Made by a program: the position numbers and the translations under genes. From positions 1 through 64,000 of the forward strand of contig PKTX01000080.1 in the NCBI GenBank assembly GCA_002868945.1: DNA of 64,000 nt, given 5' to 3'. Origin of the DNA: Desulfobulbaceae bacterium. Its GTDB lineage: Bacteria; Desulfobacterota; Desulfobulbia; Desulfobulbales; SURF-16. Below are positions 15,890 to 24,831 of this stretch, one piece after another. Each line of letters begins with the position of its first letter. Position 1 is the stretch's first letter. Under the pieces are notes generated by a model. The model was given only the letters and a program-made list of their open reading frames with translations, did not search any database and was not told the DNA's origin.

Positions 15890-16113
15890 GGTTGCAGATC
15901 AATAAAGAAGGAAACAGACTCTGAGGCCAGCAGGCGTTGCAGGTCTTGCAAGTAAGTGACCGCATGGTGGTCTTGGGGCAGACTGAGGTGGTAAGAGCGC
16001 GACTCCCTGTTGCGGCTGACCGGCGCCCAGTCGGCGGCCAGGCGGGTCAGCCTGGTCTCGATGCGAGGCCAGGCCGGCGAGGATCCCCCGGCACGTAGGG
16101 TTAACAGGGCCAT
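15886..16113 (-). CDS. Small protein of unknown function, coupled to the M24 peptidase gene
   Basis: A 75-residue frame from the ATG at 16113, whose first base overlaps the stop of the previous gene (TAATG) and whose TGA overlaps the start of the peptidase gene (ATGA). This two-sided coupling is the main reason to call it real. The sequence is basic in its first half and ends in LLASESVSFFIDLQP. No domain, signal peptide or membrane segment is seen. Function not recognised. Confidence 0.65.
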   Translation of the reverse strand: MALLTLRAGGSSPAWPRIETRLTRLAADWAPVSRNRESRSYHLSLPQDHHAVTYLQDLQRLLASESVSFFIDLQP

Positions 16114-16697
16114 TAGGCGCTGATGAGCTGTTCTATGTAGGCCTTGTGCTGGTCCAGAGCGTTGCCGTACTGTTCGTTGAGCTGGTCCATGACCTTTTGC
16201 CACTCCTCGGCAAATTTGGGATGCTGAGAGGGTTCCAGGTTGACCGGCATGCCGGTTTGCGGGCCCATGGATTGTTCCAGCATGCCCATCTGTTGGGCAA
16301 ACTGCTCTTCAAGCTGGCCGTGTAATTGTTTCTTGTGCTGCAGGTATTGGCCCAGGATTTTTTTCATTTCCGCGATAACCGCCTGTAGCTGCGGATCTTC
16401 GCCCAGTTCCAGCAGGCCCTGCAGCGCCTTTTCCATGGCAGCCTGGTCCATTTCTTCCCTGGGCAGGGTGATGTTGCGCAGCAGGACGGTGAGGGCGCCC
16501 TGCAAAAGCTGCTGTTGTTCCGGTGGGTGCTTGGCCTGCAATGCGGCAAAATCCGTCGCCTCGTCGCGCAGATAGCGGGCAGCCAAGCGCATACCTTCCT
16601 GCATTTTTTCTTCGTCGACCAGGCTGTCGCCGGCCTCGGCCTCAAGACGGGCGGCCCGCTCAAGCACCATTTCCATTGTCGAACGTATTTCTGCCAT
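16113..16697 (-). CDS. Gln/Glu-rich helical protein of unknown function
   Basis: A 194-residue protein from the ATG at 16697 (MAEIRSTMEM); the longer upstream frame is the tail of the aldolase gene in another frame. It is predicted almost wholly helical, rich in Gln, Glu, Leu and Met, with likely coiled-coil stretches (HPPEQQQLL, QLHGQLEEQFAQQ), and is cytosolic. It starts 7 bp after the aldolase/dehydrogenase stop codon and is coupled to the 75-residue gene below, so all four genes are one transcript. Function not recognised. Confidence 0.8.
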   Translation of the reverse strand: MAEIRSTMEMVLERAARLEAEAGDSLVDEEKMQEGMRLAARYLRDEATDFAALQAKHPPEQQQLLQGALTVLLRNITLPREEMDQAAMEKALQGLLELGEDPQLQAVIAEMKKILGQYLQHKKQLHGQLEEQFAQQMGMLEQSMGPQTGMPVNLEPSQHPKFAEEWQKVMDQLNEQYGNALDQHKAYIEQLISA

Positions 16698-16704
16698 GAT
16701 TATC

Positions 16705-18798
16705 TTACCTGGGAAAGGCGGCCATGATGCCGCCGTCAATGGGGAGGGTTGCACCGGTGGTGGGGGTCTGATTGCTGGCAAAAAAGACCACACCGTTGCC
16801 GACATGTTCGGCCAGCACCTCTGTCTTTAAGAGGTTGCGTTGGTGATAATACTCCTTAAGGCCCTGGGGATCAAGGTTGCGTGATTTCATGCGATCCGGT
16901 CCCACCACATCCCAGAGCCCGGAAGAGACCTGGCCTGCATTAAAGATGGCATCGGCATTAATCATATTAACCCGCACGCCAAGCTCGGCCAGTTCCAGAG
17001 CGGCAATCTTGCCGATCTGGTGGGCGCCTGCCTTGGAGGCGGAATAGGCCCCGAACGAGGCGCCGGGTGCAAAGACATTCTTGGAGCTGTTGATGATGAT
17101 GTTGCCGCCGGTGGCCTGGCGCCGAAAAAGAGGAATGGCGGCCTTGATTACCTCAAAGACGCCGCCCAGGTTGACGTCCAGCACCTTGTGGAAAATGGTT
17201 GAGTCAAGCTCCTCCAGCCTGGCAACATGAGCAATACCGGCATTGGGCACCAGGATGTCGAGGCCACCCGCCTCCAGGATGATCTTGGCATAGGCCTGGC
17301 GGACGGAATCGGCATCGGCCACATCCATGGTCACGGCCCGGACCATGGTGGCAGAACCCTCCCCCTTCAGGATGTCCCGCACCTTTTGCAGCCGTTCCGC
17401 ATCAATGTCAGCGAGAAAGACTCGGGCGCCGGCTGCCAGCAGTTTCCGGCAGATGCCGACGGCAATGGCGCCGCCACCACCGGTGACCAGGGCGATTTTC
17501 CCCTCCAGCGGCAGGGGCTTTTTCTTGCCGAGCTTGGCCTGCTCCAGGCCCCAGTACTCCATGTCGAAAATAGAGGATGGGTCGAGCTGCCGGTAGCAGC
17601 CGACACTGGCCGCGGCACTCTTGGCTGCCAGGGTGTGTTCGGCGATATCGGCGGCGATGATGGTATCCTTGATGTTTTTGCCGACGCTGATAATGCCCAA
17701 GCCTTTCACCAGTATCAGCCGCGGCATGGGGTCAAGCCGGCGGCGCTCCACCTTTTTGGCCGCTACCTGCTCGCTGAAATAGGCCTCATAGGCCGCGACA
17801 TAGGAGGATATCTCCGTTTTGATATGGTCGGCCATCTCCTCCTCGCTGATCATATCCGTGAAATCAAGGAAGAGGGGATAATTCTTGGTGCGGATGACAT
17901 GGTCCGGGGTCAGGACACCGCCGCCATAGAGGCGGTGGCTGTCGGGCTGATTGACGGCTGTGATGATCTCCGGGGTGCTGCGGATATGAAGATGAAAGAG
18001 ACGCTGAAAGCCGTCCGCCTCGGTGCAGCTCAAGGCGCCGCGCAGCAGGGGTAGGATGATGTCGGTGTCCGGGCACTCTGCACTATCGGGCGGCGGCAGC
18101 GGCCTTTCCTTGATCTTGGCGGCAATAAACTCCTCGGCCCGGCTCACATAGCTGATCATCCGCTCATAGGCGGTGCGGGCATCATCGGCAAAGGTGAAGA
18201 TGCCGTGGTTGCGCAGGATCAGACATTCCATGTCCGGTTGTCTCTCGTAGAGGTCAATCACCGCCTTGGCCAGCGGAAAACCGGGCATGATAAAGGGCAG
18301 GATGCCCACCTTGTCGCCCAGCGCCATTTTAAGTAGCGCCTCGGCATTGGCCTGATTGGTCAGGGTGACAATGGCGTCGGCATGGGTATGGTCAATGAAG
18401 GTATGCGGCAAAAAGGCATGCACCAGGGTCTCAATGGAGGGATTGGGGGCCGAGGCATCGAGCAGGTTGGTGCGAAACTGGTTGACCATCTCTTCGTCGC
18501 TGAGTTCCGCCAGGGAGCGCAGTCGGCGGAGCGGCGCGAGTTCGAGACCGGGCAGGCCGGCGGGCTCCATATCGGCAAGGTCCCAGCCGCTGCCCTTGAC
18601 AAAGATGACCCGCACCTCATCGCCGACAATATTGGTCATGCTGGCCTTGGCCGAGGTGTTGCCGCCGCCGTGCAGGACGAGATCCTCCTCCTGGCCGATG
18701 AGTCGGGATGTGTAGACGCGCAAGCCCATTTCCGGCGGGAAATCACCATAACGTTCAATGAATTTTTGGGCCTCTTCCGGGTTGTATCGATTTTTCAT
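16705..18798 (-). CDS. Bifunctional class II aldolase / short-chain dehydrogenase
   Basis: A 697-residue fusion. The N-terminal half (about 1-430) is a class II (RhaD/FucA-like) aldolase with metal-binding HTHADA (about residue 137) and a second His at RNHGIF. The C-terminal half (about 435-697) is a short-chain dehydrogenase with the GGGGAIAVG Rossmann loop, the NAG motif and a Y-x3-K pair (YSASKAG). The family resembles rhamnulose-1-phosphate aldolase/lactaldehyde dehydrogenase fusions. The true substrate is unknown, and there are no sugar transport or kinase genes nearby. It lies 24 bp after the antiporter gene. Confidence 0.9.
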   Translation of the reverse strand: MKNRYNPEEAQKFIERYGDFPPEMGLRVYTSRLIGQEEDLVLHGGGNTSAKASMTNIVGDEVRVIFVKGSGWDLADMEPAGLPGLELAPLRRLRSLAELSDEEMVNQFRTNLLDASAPNPSIETLVHAFLPHTFIDHTHADAIVTLTNQANAEALLKMALGDKVGILPFIMPGFPLAKAVIDLYERQPDMECLILRNHGIFTFADDARTAYERMISYVSRAEEFIAAKIKERPLPPPDSAECPDTDIILPLLRGALSCTEADGFQRLFHLHIRSTPEIITAVNQPDSHRLYGGGVLTPDHVIRTKNYPLFLDFTDMISEEEMADHIKTEISSYVAAYEAYFSEQVAAKKVERRRLDPMPRLILVKGLGIISVGKNIKDTIIAADIAEHTLAAKSAAASVGCYRQLDPSSIFDMEYWGLEQAKLGKKKPLPLEGKIALVTGGGGAIAVGICRKLLAAGARVFLADIDAERLQKVRDILKGEGSATMVRAVTMDVADADSVRQAYAKIILEAGGLDILVPNAGIAHVARLEELDSTIFHKVLDVNLGGVFEVIKAAIPLFRRQATGGNIIINSSKNVFAPGASFGAYSASKAGAHQIGKIAALELAELGVRVNMINADAIFNAGQVSSGLWDVVGPDRMKSRNLDPQGLKEYYHQRNLLKTEVLAEHVGNGVVFFASNQTPTTGATLPIDGGIMAAFPR

Positions 18799-18822
18799 AT
18801 CTGTTGCCTTGCAAGAAGAGTT

Positions 18823-19764
18823 TCAGGTCAGGCCATACATATATATGCCGTATGCCAGTATAAGGACAAGCCCGGCCGGGCGGGATACCTGTTGTCTGCT
18901 GATAAGAAAGAGTAATAATGCCACAGAAAAGCCGATCATGACAGGGATATCGCGCCAGAGCAGCTCAACGGGAATGGCAAAGGGGTACAAGAGGGCGGTG
19001 CCGCCCAGGACCATCAGCAGGTTAAAGAGGTTGGAGCCGATGATGTTGCCCACCAAAAGGTCTGTTTCGTTCCGGCGGATGGCGGATATGCAGGAGGCCA
19101 GTTCCGGCAGGGAGGTGCCCACCGCCGCCATGGTCAGGCCGATGATGAGCTCGGTAACACCGAAGAAGAGGGCGATATCCACGGCGCCCTGGATGAAGAA
19201 ATCAGAGCCTTGCGAAAGGGCGAGCAGGCCGCCGCCGCACAACAGGGCGATGAGGAGGAACGAGGCCGGTTTTTTTTCCTCTATGATGTCAACCTTGCCG
19301 GCCGGATGTCGATAGACAAAAACGGTGTACCAGACGAGCAGGGCCATGAAAAAAAGGCCGGTGAGACGGCTGAAGTAACCGTACCAGGTAATGCCGGCAA
19401 AGATGGCGCTGGCCGCAAGCACGGCCCACAACTCCAGGCGCAGACGACTGTAGCGCACGGCCAGGGGCCGCAGCAGGGCGGAGATGGCCAGGACGAGGCC
19501 GATGTTGGCGATATTGGAGCCGGTGACATTGCCCAGCATGATGTCGGGATGGCCCTTGCCGCTGGCCGCCATGCTGACAAAAAACTCGGGCATGGAGGTG
19601 CCGAAGGCCACCACGGTAAGACCGATGAGCAGCGGTCTCATGCCCAGTCTGGCGGCCAGTTTGATCGCGCCGGTAACCAGCATCTCCCCCCCGGCAATCA
19701 GCAGGCTGAGACCGCCGAAAACAGCAAGAAAGGCGATGGCAATAGAGGGGTAGGTCACTTCCAT
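18823..19764 (-). CDS. Calcium/sodium antiporter, CaxA/YrbG family
   Basis: A 313-residue inner-membrane protein with about ten membrane segments. It has the two inverted alpha-repeats of the CaCA superfamily: GTSMPEFFVS followed by NVTGSNIANIGLV in the first half, and GTSLPELASC followed by NIIGSNLFNLLMV in the second. Cation exchange across the cytoplasmic membrane. It lies 14 bp downstream of the 236-residue unknown gene and 24 bp upstream of the aldolase gene, within one operon. Confidence 0.93.
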   Translation of the reverse strand: MEVTYPSIAIAFLAVFGGLSLLIAGGEMLVTGAIKLAARLGMRPLLIGLTVVAFGTSMPEFFVSMAASGKGHPDIMLGNVTGSNIANIGLVLAISALLRPLAVRYSRLRLELWAVLAASAIFAGITWYGYFSRLTGLFFMALLVWYTVFVYRHPAGKVDIIEEKKPASFLLIALLCGGGLLALSQGSDFFIQGAVDIALFFGVTELIIGLTMAAVGTSLPELASCISAIRRNETDLLVGNIIGSNLFNLLMVLGGTALLYPFAIPVELLWRDIPVMIGFSVALLLFLISRQQVSRPAGLVLILAYGIYMYGLT

Positions 19765-19778
19765 GGCAAGGCCGCAGG

Positions 19779-20489
19779 CTACTTGAGAAAGTCTTCAGGG
19801 TGATAGGCAAGGGCCTGGGCGGCCAGCCTTTTGAGTTCCTTCTTGATCTGTGAGGCAGGCACCAGCGGCGGCATCAAGGTAAGGACCTTTTCCAGGGGCG
19901 GCGGTGGTGTAATGCGCATTTTCTGTTCCATGGATTCGTTGAAGCCGCTGCTTATTTGGCCTTGCAGACCGCCGCCCACCTCGGGGCCGGCGTCCATGTT
20001 CCGTAAAAAGCCCATGATGGAGCTGATATCATTCTTCCGGTAAAAAAGCTCAATCTCTTCAGCCAGAACGCCTCGGCTGTCGGCCAGTTGGGCATAGTGC
20101 TGCCGGAACTCATCGACATGCTCAACCAGGTCCTCATAACAGGCGAGCAGCAGTTTGGTGAAACGGCCGCTCCAGGTCAGGCCCCATACCTTGACGCCCT
20201 GAAAGAGACGGGCCTTGATGGTGGGTGATTCCCTGACATACATGTCAAAGAAGAAATCGTGCTCCAGGCCGGAGAGGTAGAGAAAGTCCCAGATCAGATC
20301 AGGGTCGTGGAGAAGGATATAGATGCGGGTCAGATCAATGGCCACCCGTTGCTCAATATGCATGAAGGCGGCAATGTTGTCGTTCAGGGCCTTGGTGTCC
20401 TCTTCAATGAGGCGCCGAAAGCTGAAATAACGCTCGGCAAGCTCCCTCTTGATCTCCAGGTTCAGAAAATCGGTGATGTCACTGTCCAT
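19779..20489 (-). CDS. Conserved-looking protein of unknown function
   Basis: A 236-residue soluble protein, the first gene of the minus-strand operon ending at 14792. It looks mainly helical and is rich in aromatic and acidic residues (DPDLIWDFLYLSG, EHDFFFDMYVRE), with a proline-rich linker (PPPPLEK) before the C-terminal 45 residues. There is no signal peptide, membrane segment or known motif. Clean start, codon use like its neighbours and close spacing support a real gene. Function not recognised. Confidence 0.8.
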   Translation of the reverse strand: MDSDITDFLNLEIKRELAERYFSFRRLIEEDTKALNDNIAAFMHIEQRVAIDLTRIYILLHDPDLIWDFLYLSGLEHDFFFDMYVRESPTIKARLFQGVKVWGLTWSGRFTKLLLACYEDLVEHVDEFRQHYAQLADSRGVLAEEIELFYRKNDISSIMGFLRNMDAGPEVGGGLQGQISSGFNESMEQKMRITPPPPLEKVLTLMPPLVPASQIKKELKRLAAQALAYHPEDFLK

Positions 20490-20509
20490 GCGAGAGATCC
20501 TCTTGAAAA

Positions 20510-20575
20510 GTGTCTGAGTCGAAATAGGTCATTTCGGAGTCTCGCCGGCTCGCCCACCTGTTCGAGATCACGGCG
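20510..20575. repeat. Partial copy of the inner-element repeat family
   Basis: It begins GTGTCTG, continues with GAAATAGGTCATTTCG as at 7092-7107, then GGAGTCTCGCCGGCTCGCC and CTGTTCGAGATCAC, matching modules in the 7.1-kb and 205-bp elements in complement. The TCC of the usual GTGTCTGTCC end is altered and no right end is found. Confidence 0.65.
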
Positions 20576-20986
20576 CCTGGAAAGGTATCTGCTTGATTTT
20601 TCAGGCATCTTTTTTGGTGTGACGCAGAGGCTGACCGGCTCTGCGAGCCTGCCAGCCTTTAACAGCCTGTTGAAAAACAGGCTGTTAACAGGCCGGCGGC
20701 GCAGCGGCCATCTGTTGTGCAACATAAGGGGGAACTGGTCATCAAGGCAGCAACCCTGCTGCACGATTACCTTGGCTACTATAAACAGGGGGCTGAAGGC
20801 GGGGCAATCTTTTTTCGTTTACCCCTGTAATTCCAGGGCCGTTGCCCACAGGGACCGGTTTGCGCCCCTAACGTATTGTTCTTGTCTTGTCATTGGCGGC
20901 CGGCGCGATGAAACGTGCTTCCCCCGCCTGGTTTTTTATGCTATCTTGCCGTGACAGTTTCGTCCCCTTAAGGAGTTCTCGCCATT
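20576..20986. other. Intergenic region upstream of dnaG
   Basis: About 410 bp upstream of dnaG. It holds the strong hairpin at 20659-20688 and no plausible gene. A promoter for dnaG should lie here; TATGCT near 20937 is a possible -10 box, but I see no matching -35 box. Confidence 0.4.
20659..20688. repeat. Perfect 13-bp hairpin with GAAA loop
   Basis: TTAACAGCCTGTT (20659-20671) pairs with AACAGGCTGTTAA (20676-20688) around a GAAA tetraloop, the GNRA type. There is no T-run. The flank repeats ACAGG again at 20689-20692. It resembles REP-type palindromes and sits between two divergent transcription units. Confidence 0.7.
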
Positions 20987-22744
20987 ATGACCATGTTCCA
21001 GGACAATGCTGCTCAGCTTGTAAAGGATGCCGCTGATATTGTCGAGGTAATTAACGAGCATGTCCCCTTGCAGAAGAGGTCGGGGCGCTATGTCGGCCTC
21101 TGTCCCTTTCACTCCGAGAAAACGCCTTCCTTTTCAGTGAATCAGGAGCGCGGTTTTTTTCACTGTTTCGGCTGCAAGGAAAGCGGCGATGTCATTTCCT
21201 TTGTCATGAAGTACCACTCCCTGCCCTTTCTTGACGCATTAAAGGAGTTGGCCGACAGGTATGGTATTGCCATTGACGATCGTGAATTGACCCCGGCCGA
21301 AAAGGCCCGGGCCCGGAAGCGCAAGACCCTCTTTGCCGTTAATGAGCTGGCCGCCTCCCTCTATCATGATTTCCTGCGCCATGATCCGGCGGCCGAACCG
21401 GCCCGCCGTTATCTGGAGAGCCGCCGCATCACCGCCACTGTTATCAAGGACTTCCGTCTTGGCTACGCGCCGGACAGCTGGGATTTTCTGGGCAAGCATC
21501 TGGCCACCCATAAGATCGAGCCGGCCACGGCGGTTGAGGCCGGTCTTCTTGTCGCCAAAGAGCGGGGCGGTTATTATGACCGTTTCCGCAAGCGGGTGCT
21601 CTGCCCCATCTTTTCCATGGCCGGGGAGGTCGCCGGTTTCGGTGGCAGGATCCTCGGAGAGGGGCAGCCCAAATATCTCAACACCCCTGAAACACCGGTC
21701 TTTGACAAGGGTAAAACCCTTTTTGGCCTCTATCAGACCAAAAAGGCGGTTCAGGCCGGCAGGCGTTGCCTGTTGGTGGAGGGGAATTTTGATCTGCTCA
21801 GCATGGTGGCGGCCGGCATCACCAATGTGGCGGCGCCCCTGGGCACCGCCCTCACCCTGCACCATGTGCGGTTGCTGAAAAAATATGTGCCTGAGGCGGT
21901 CCTGCTCTTTGACGGCGATCAAGCCGGCATGAAGGCGGCCATGCGGAGTGTGCCTCTCTTTCTTACCGAGCAGCTGGACGGCAAGGTGGCGATTCTCCCG
22001 GAGGGCCATGATCCGGACACCTATCTGGCGGCGCATGGCCAGGTGGCCCTGGAGGATCTCGTTGCCAAGGCATATAGTCTACCCGATTTTCTCTTCGGCA
22101 GATTTGTCGAGATGTATGGCCTGGGCATGGAGGGCAAGGCCAAGATCATTGGCGAGCTGCAGCCGCTGATCAAGGCAATCGGCAATAATCATCTGCAGCG
22201 GTCGATCTTTATTGCCCACTTCAGTGAAAAGCTGGGGCTGGATGCCAGGGAGGTGGCCGGCCATTTTCAGGAGGGTGCCACTGTTGCCGGGCCCAAAAAG
22301 AGGCGCCGGATCGGCGGTAGCGGCCCGGTGAGTGACGGTCAGCGTCGCTTCCTGGAGTTTATGGTGATCTATCCCCAATATTTCCAGGACTTTGTCGATG
22401 CCGGCATAGAGGAGTTTCTGGCCGACAGCGAAGCGCTGCACATTGTTGAGATCATGAAGGAGATACCGACTGAGCACTTTCAGCCGGAGATGTTGCTGGC
22501 GCGTCTGGACGGCACCCTGAAGGATATTATTGCGGAAATGCTTGTTGCCGTGCCGGCCTGTTTGCCGGAGCAGTCCGCCCAGACCGCCCGGGAAATGCTT
22601 GACTGGCTGGTCAGGCATAGCCTGCATAAAAAAAAGGAGCAGTTGGTCCTGCAGATTCGCCGGGTCCAGCATGAAAACAATCCGGTCCTCTTGATGGAAC
22701 TCATTGAAAAGAAAAAAGAATTGGACGAAGCATTGATAAATTAA
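20987..22744 (+). CDS. dnaG: DNA primase DnaG
   Basis: A 585-residue primase that makes RNA primers at replication forks. It has an N-terminal CHC2 zinc-binding domain (C39, H42, C60, C63), then the catalytic core with TOPRIM motifs (VEGNFD near 268-273 and LFDGDQAG near 310), and a C-terminal helicase-binding domain (about 450-585). A good Shine-Dalgarno (AAGGAG) precedes the ATG at 20987. It is followed by rpoD, the classical macromolecular synthesis operon order, here without rpsU, which lies at 49.6 kb. Confidence 0.97.
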   Translation: MTMFQDNAAQLVKDAADIVEVINEHVPLQKRSGRYVGLCPFHSEKTPSFSVNQERGFFHCFGCKESGDVISFVMKYHSLPFLDALKELADRYGIAIDDRELTPAEKARARKRKTLFAVNELAASLYHDFLRHDPAAEPARRYLESRRITATVIKDFRLGYAPDSWDFLGKHLATHKIEPATAVEAGLLVAKERGGYYDRFRKRVLCPIFSMAGEVAGFGGRILGEGQPKYLNTPETPVFDKGKTLFGLYQTKKAVQAGRRCLLVEGNFDLLSMVAAGITNVAAPLGTALTLHHVRLLKKYVPEAVLLFDGDQAGMKAAMRSVPLFLTEQLDGKVAILPEGHDPDTYLAAHGQVALEDLVAKAYSLPDFLFGRFVEMYGLGMEGKAKIIGELQPLIKAIGNNHLQRSIFIAHFSEKLGLDAREVAGHFQEGATVAGPKKRRRIGGSGPVSDGQRRFLEFMVIYPQYFQDFVDAGIEEFLADSEALHIVEIMKEIPTEHFQPEMLLARLDGTLKDIIAEMLVAVPACLPEQSAQTAREMLDWLVRHSLHKKKEQLVLQIRRVQHENNPVLLMELIEKKKELDEALIN

Positions 22745-22766
22745 TATTCTGATGGCTATAAATTTG

Positions 22767-22791
22767 AAAATCCCTTGAGGCAAGGGGTTTT
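22767..22791 (+). terminator. Hairpin between dnaG and rpoD
   Basis: AAAATCCCTTG and CAAGGGGTTTT form an 11-bp stem (one G-T pair) with the loop AGG, 22 bp after the dnaG stop codon. The T tail has only four bases, so this is more likely partial attenuation or mRNA processing between dnaG and rpoD, as known in the Escherichia coli operon, than a full stop. Confidence 0.5.
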
Positions 22792-22819
22792 GCTAATGAT
22801 CATGCGTTGTTGAAGAGAG

Positions 22820-24436
22820 GTGTTGCAGGTTAGCGGCCAGGCCGTGCCGGCGCGGCACAAACCTGTGCCGGTGGCAAATTGCGGAAACAGGGGTCAGGGA
22901 AAGCAAGGGGAAAATTCAACGACAAAGGCGCAGCAACAGGCCTTGTCTCATGGGAGACCGAATTTGGCTGTGGTTTTTGATGATAATGATAACGTGATGG
23001 CGGATGTTGACGGGGACCTGGAAGAGACCGGCGGAAGACTCAGCCGCAAACAGAATATGTTAGTGGGCGAGGATGAGCTGGGTGCCGGCCTTGATCCGGT
23101 CAAGGCCTATCTGCGGGAAATGGGGGCGGTGCCCCTGCTCAGCCCTGCCGATGAAACGGCCATTGCCAAGCGCATAGAAAAGGGTGATCGCCAGGTGCAA
23201 CGCGCCCTCTTCTCGCTGCCCATGACCATTAGGAAATTTCAGTTCTTCAGACAGATGCTGGAAGACGGCAAGGCCATTACCGACATTCTGCGCGGCCTTG
23301 ACGACACTGATGAAGAGGCCCTGCTCAACGCTAAAGAGCATTTTCTTTGGAAGGTCAGCGAGGCTGAAAGGCTGGATCGGGAGCGGGCCGCACTGCGGAA
23401 TGATATCCTGGCACCGGATGCTGATGCAAAGAAAATAGTGCGTACCCTGGTACGTATTGATCGCATCACTCTTTCCATTGTCGATCTCTTCAAAAAGGAT
23501 CGCCTCCATAATAAATTTGTCGATGAGCTGCTCGCCTCCTTCAAGAAGATGACCATGCAGTTTGACCGGGTTCTCAGCAAACTGGAACAGGAGCCGGACA
23601 ACAGCAAATACGAGATCATGGCTCGCAATCTTGAGGAGATGAACGGCATTGATCGGGAAACCCTGGGGAAGGTGGTGATTCTTGTTGCCAAGGGCCGTGA
23701 TGTGTCGCGGCTGGCCAAGCAGGAGTTGACCAGATCCAACCTCCGCCTGGTGGTCAGTGTTGCCAAGAAGTATGCCAATCGCGGACTGCAACTCCTTGAT
23801 TTGATTCAGGAGGGTAATATCGGCCTGATGAAGGCCGTGGAGAAATTCGAGTATCGGCGCGGCTATAAGTTCAGTACCTATGCCACCTGGTGGATACGGC
23901 AGGCCATTAATCGCGCCATTGCCGATCAGGGCCGCACCATCCGTATCCCGGTTCACATGATTGATACCATTAACCGTCTCCTCAAGGGCTCCAAGGAGTT
24001 TGTCCGGGAGATCGGTCGGGAACCCACCCCTGAGGAGATGGCCGACAAGCTGGAGGTGGATCTGGAAAAGGTGCGAAATATCCTGCGGATCTCCAAGGAG
24101 CCCATCTCCCTCGATACGCCCATCGGCAGCGGTGAAGACAGCTATCTGACCGACTTCATCGAGGATGCCGATGCGGTGTCACCCCACGATGCCACCATTA
24201 AGGATAACCTGCGCCAGAACCTCAATAAGGTACTCAGTACCCTGACACCACGCGAGGAGCGGGTGTTGCGCATGCGTTTCGGTATTGACAACGAGGTTGA
24301 CCTGACCCTGGAAGAAGTTGGCAAGAATTTCTCGGTGACCCGTGAACGCATCAGGCAGATTGAGGCAAAGGCCCTGAAAAAGCTCAAGCATCCCAACCGC
24401 AAAAAGCAGCTTGAAAGTTTTGTCATGGATGATTGA
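22820..24436 (+). CDS. rpoD: RNA polymerase primary sigma factor RpoD
   Basis: A 538-residue sigma-70 from the GTG at 22820; the start is uncertain and an ATG at about 22997 ([10 protein letters not shown]) is possible. Region 1.2 is at [11 protein letters not shown], then about 180 residues of non-conserved region, region 2 ([19 protein letters not shown], core binding and the -10 reading helix [14 protein letters not shown]), region 3 and the region 4.2 helix-turn-helix ([17 protein letters not shown]). The stretch before region 1.2 is short, and no region 1.1 is obvious from either start. It directs housekeeping transcription and is probably co-transcribed with dnaG. Confidence 0.95.
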   Translation: MLQVSGQAVPARHKPVPVANCGNRGQGKQGENSTTKAQQQALSHGRPNLAVVFDDNDNVMADVDGDLEETGGRLSRKQNMLVGEDELGAGLDPVKAYLREMGAVPLLSPADETAIAKRIEKGDRQVQRALFSLPMTIRKFQFFRQMLEDGKAITDILRGLDDTDEEALLNAKEHFLWKVSEAERLDRERAALRNDILAPDADAKKIVRTLVRIDRITLSIVDLFKKDRLHNKFVDELLASFKKMTMQFDRVLSKLEQEPDNSKYEIMARNLEEMNGIDRETLGKVVILVAKGRDVSRLAKQELTRSNLRLVVSVAKKYANRGLQLLDLIQEGNIGLMKAVEKFEYRRGYKFSTYATWWIRQAINRAIADQGRTIRIPVHMIDTINRLLKGSKEFVREIGREPTPEEMADKLEVDLEKVRNILRISKEPISLDTPIGSGEDSYLTDFIEDADAVSPHDATIKDNLRQNLNKVLSTLTPREERVLRMRFGIDNEVDLTLEEVGKNFSVTRERIRQIEAKALKKLKHPNRKKQLESFVMDD

Positions 24437-24831
24437 CCGGCAAGACAAGCTGCCTTTGCCCCCCACTTCGGAGTTGCCGCACCGCGCCTCTGGCGCCGAT
24501 CGGTTATCATGGCCTGAGGAGGCGCAGGGTACGTGCGGTTTTGCCGGGAGCGCCCAGCCCCTTCACCTGCGGTCTGCCGTGGGCCCTGCTGTGTGGGGTG
24601 TCGCATCGTTTTGTCCGTGACAATGAGCGTCTTACCTCGCCGGGCTTGTTGATGGCCCGTAATTTCGGCTTGTTGTTGATTTCATATTGATTCAGCGGTT
24701 ATGGGCGCGAGGAAGAAGGCGGCCGACCTCGCAGAAGAATCAAAAAAAGGCTGATTGAGACCCTTTTGCGCCTCCCCCTTCAGCGAAGTTGACTTTTAAC
24801 GAGTCCAGCAAACTTGAGTTAGTGAGCGTCC
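24437..24831. other. Intergenic region between rpoD and dprA
   Basis: A 395-bp stretch with no convincing gene, tRNA or strong hairpin. TTGATT with TTATGG 17 bp downstream (near 24680-24703) is a weak promoter candidate for dprA. The GC-rich first 200 bp contain only short frames without ribosome sites. Confidence 0.4.

Noticed and set aside
24437-24831. tRNA or small RNA gene between rpoD and dprA
   Set aside because: No T-loop (GGTTCGA) or cloverleaf pairing and no terminator-like hairpin.
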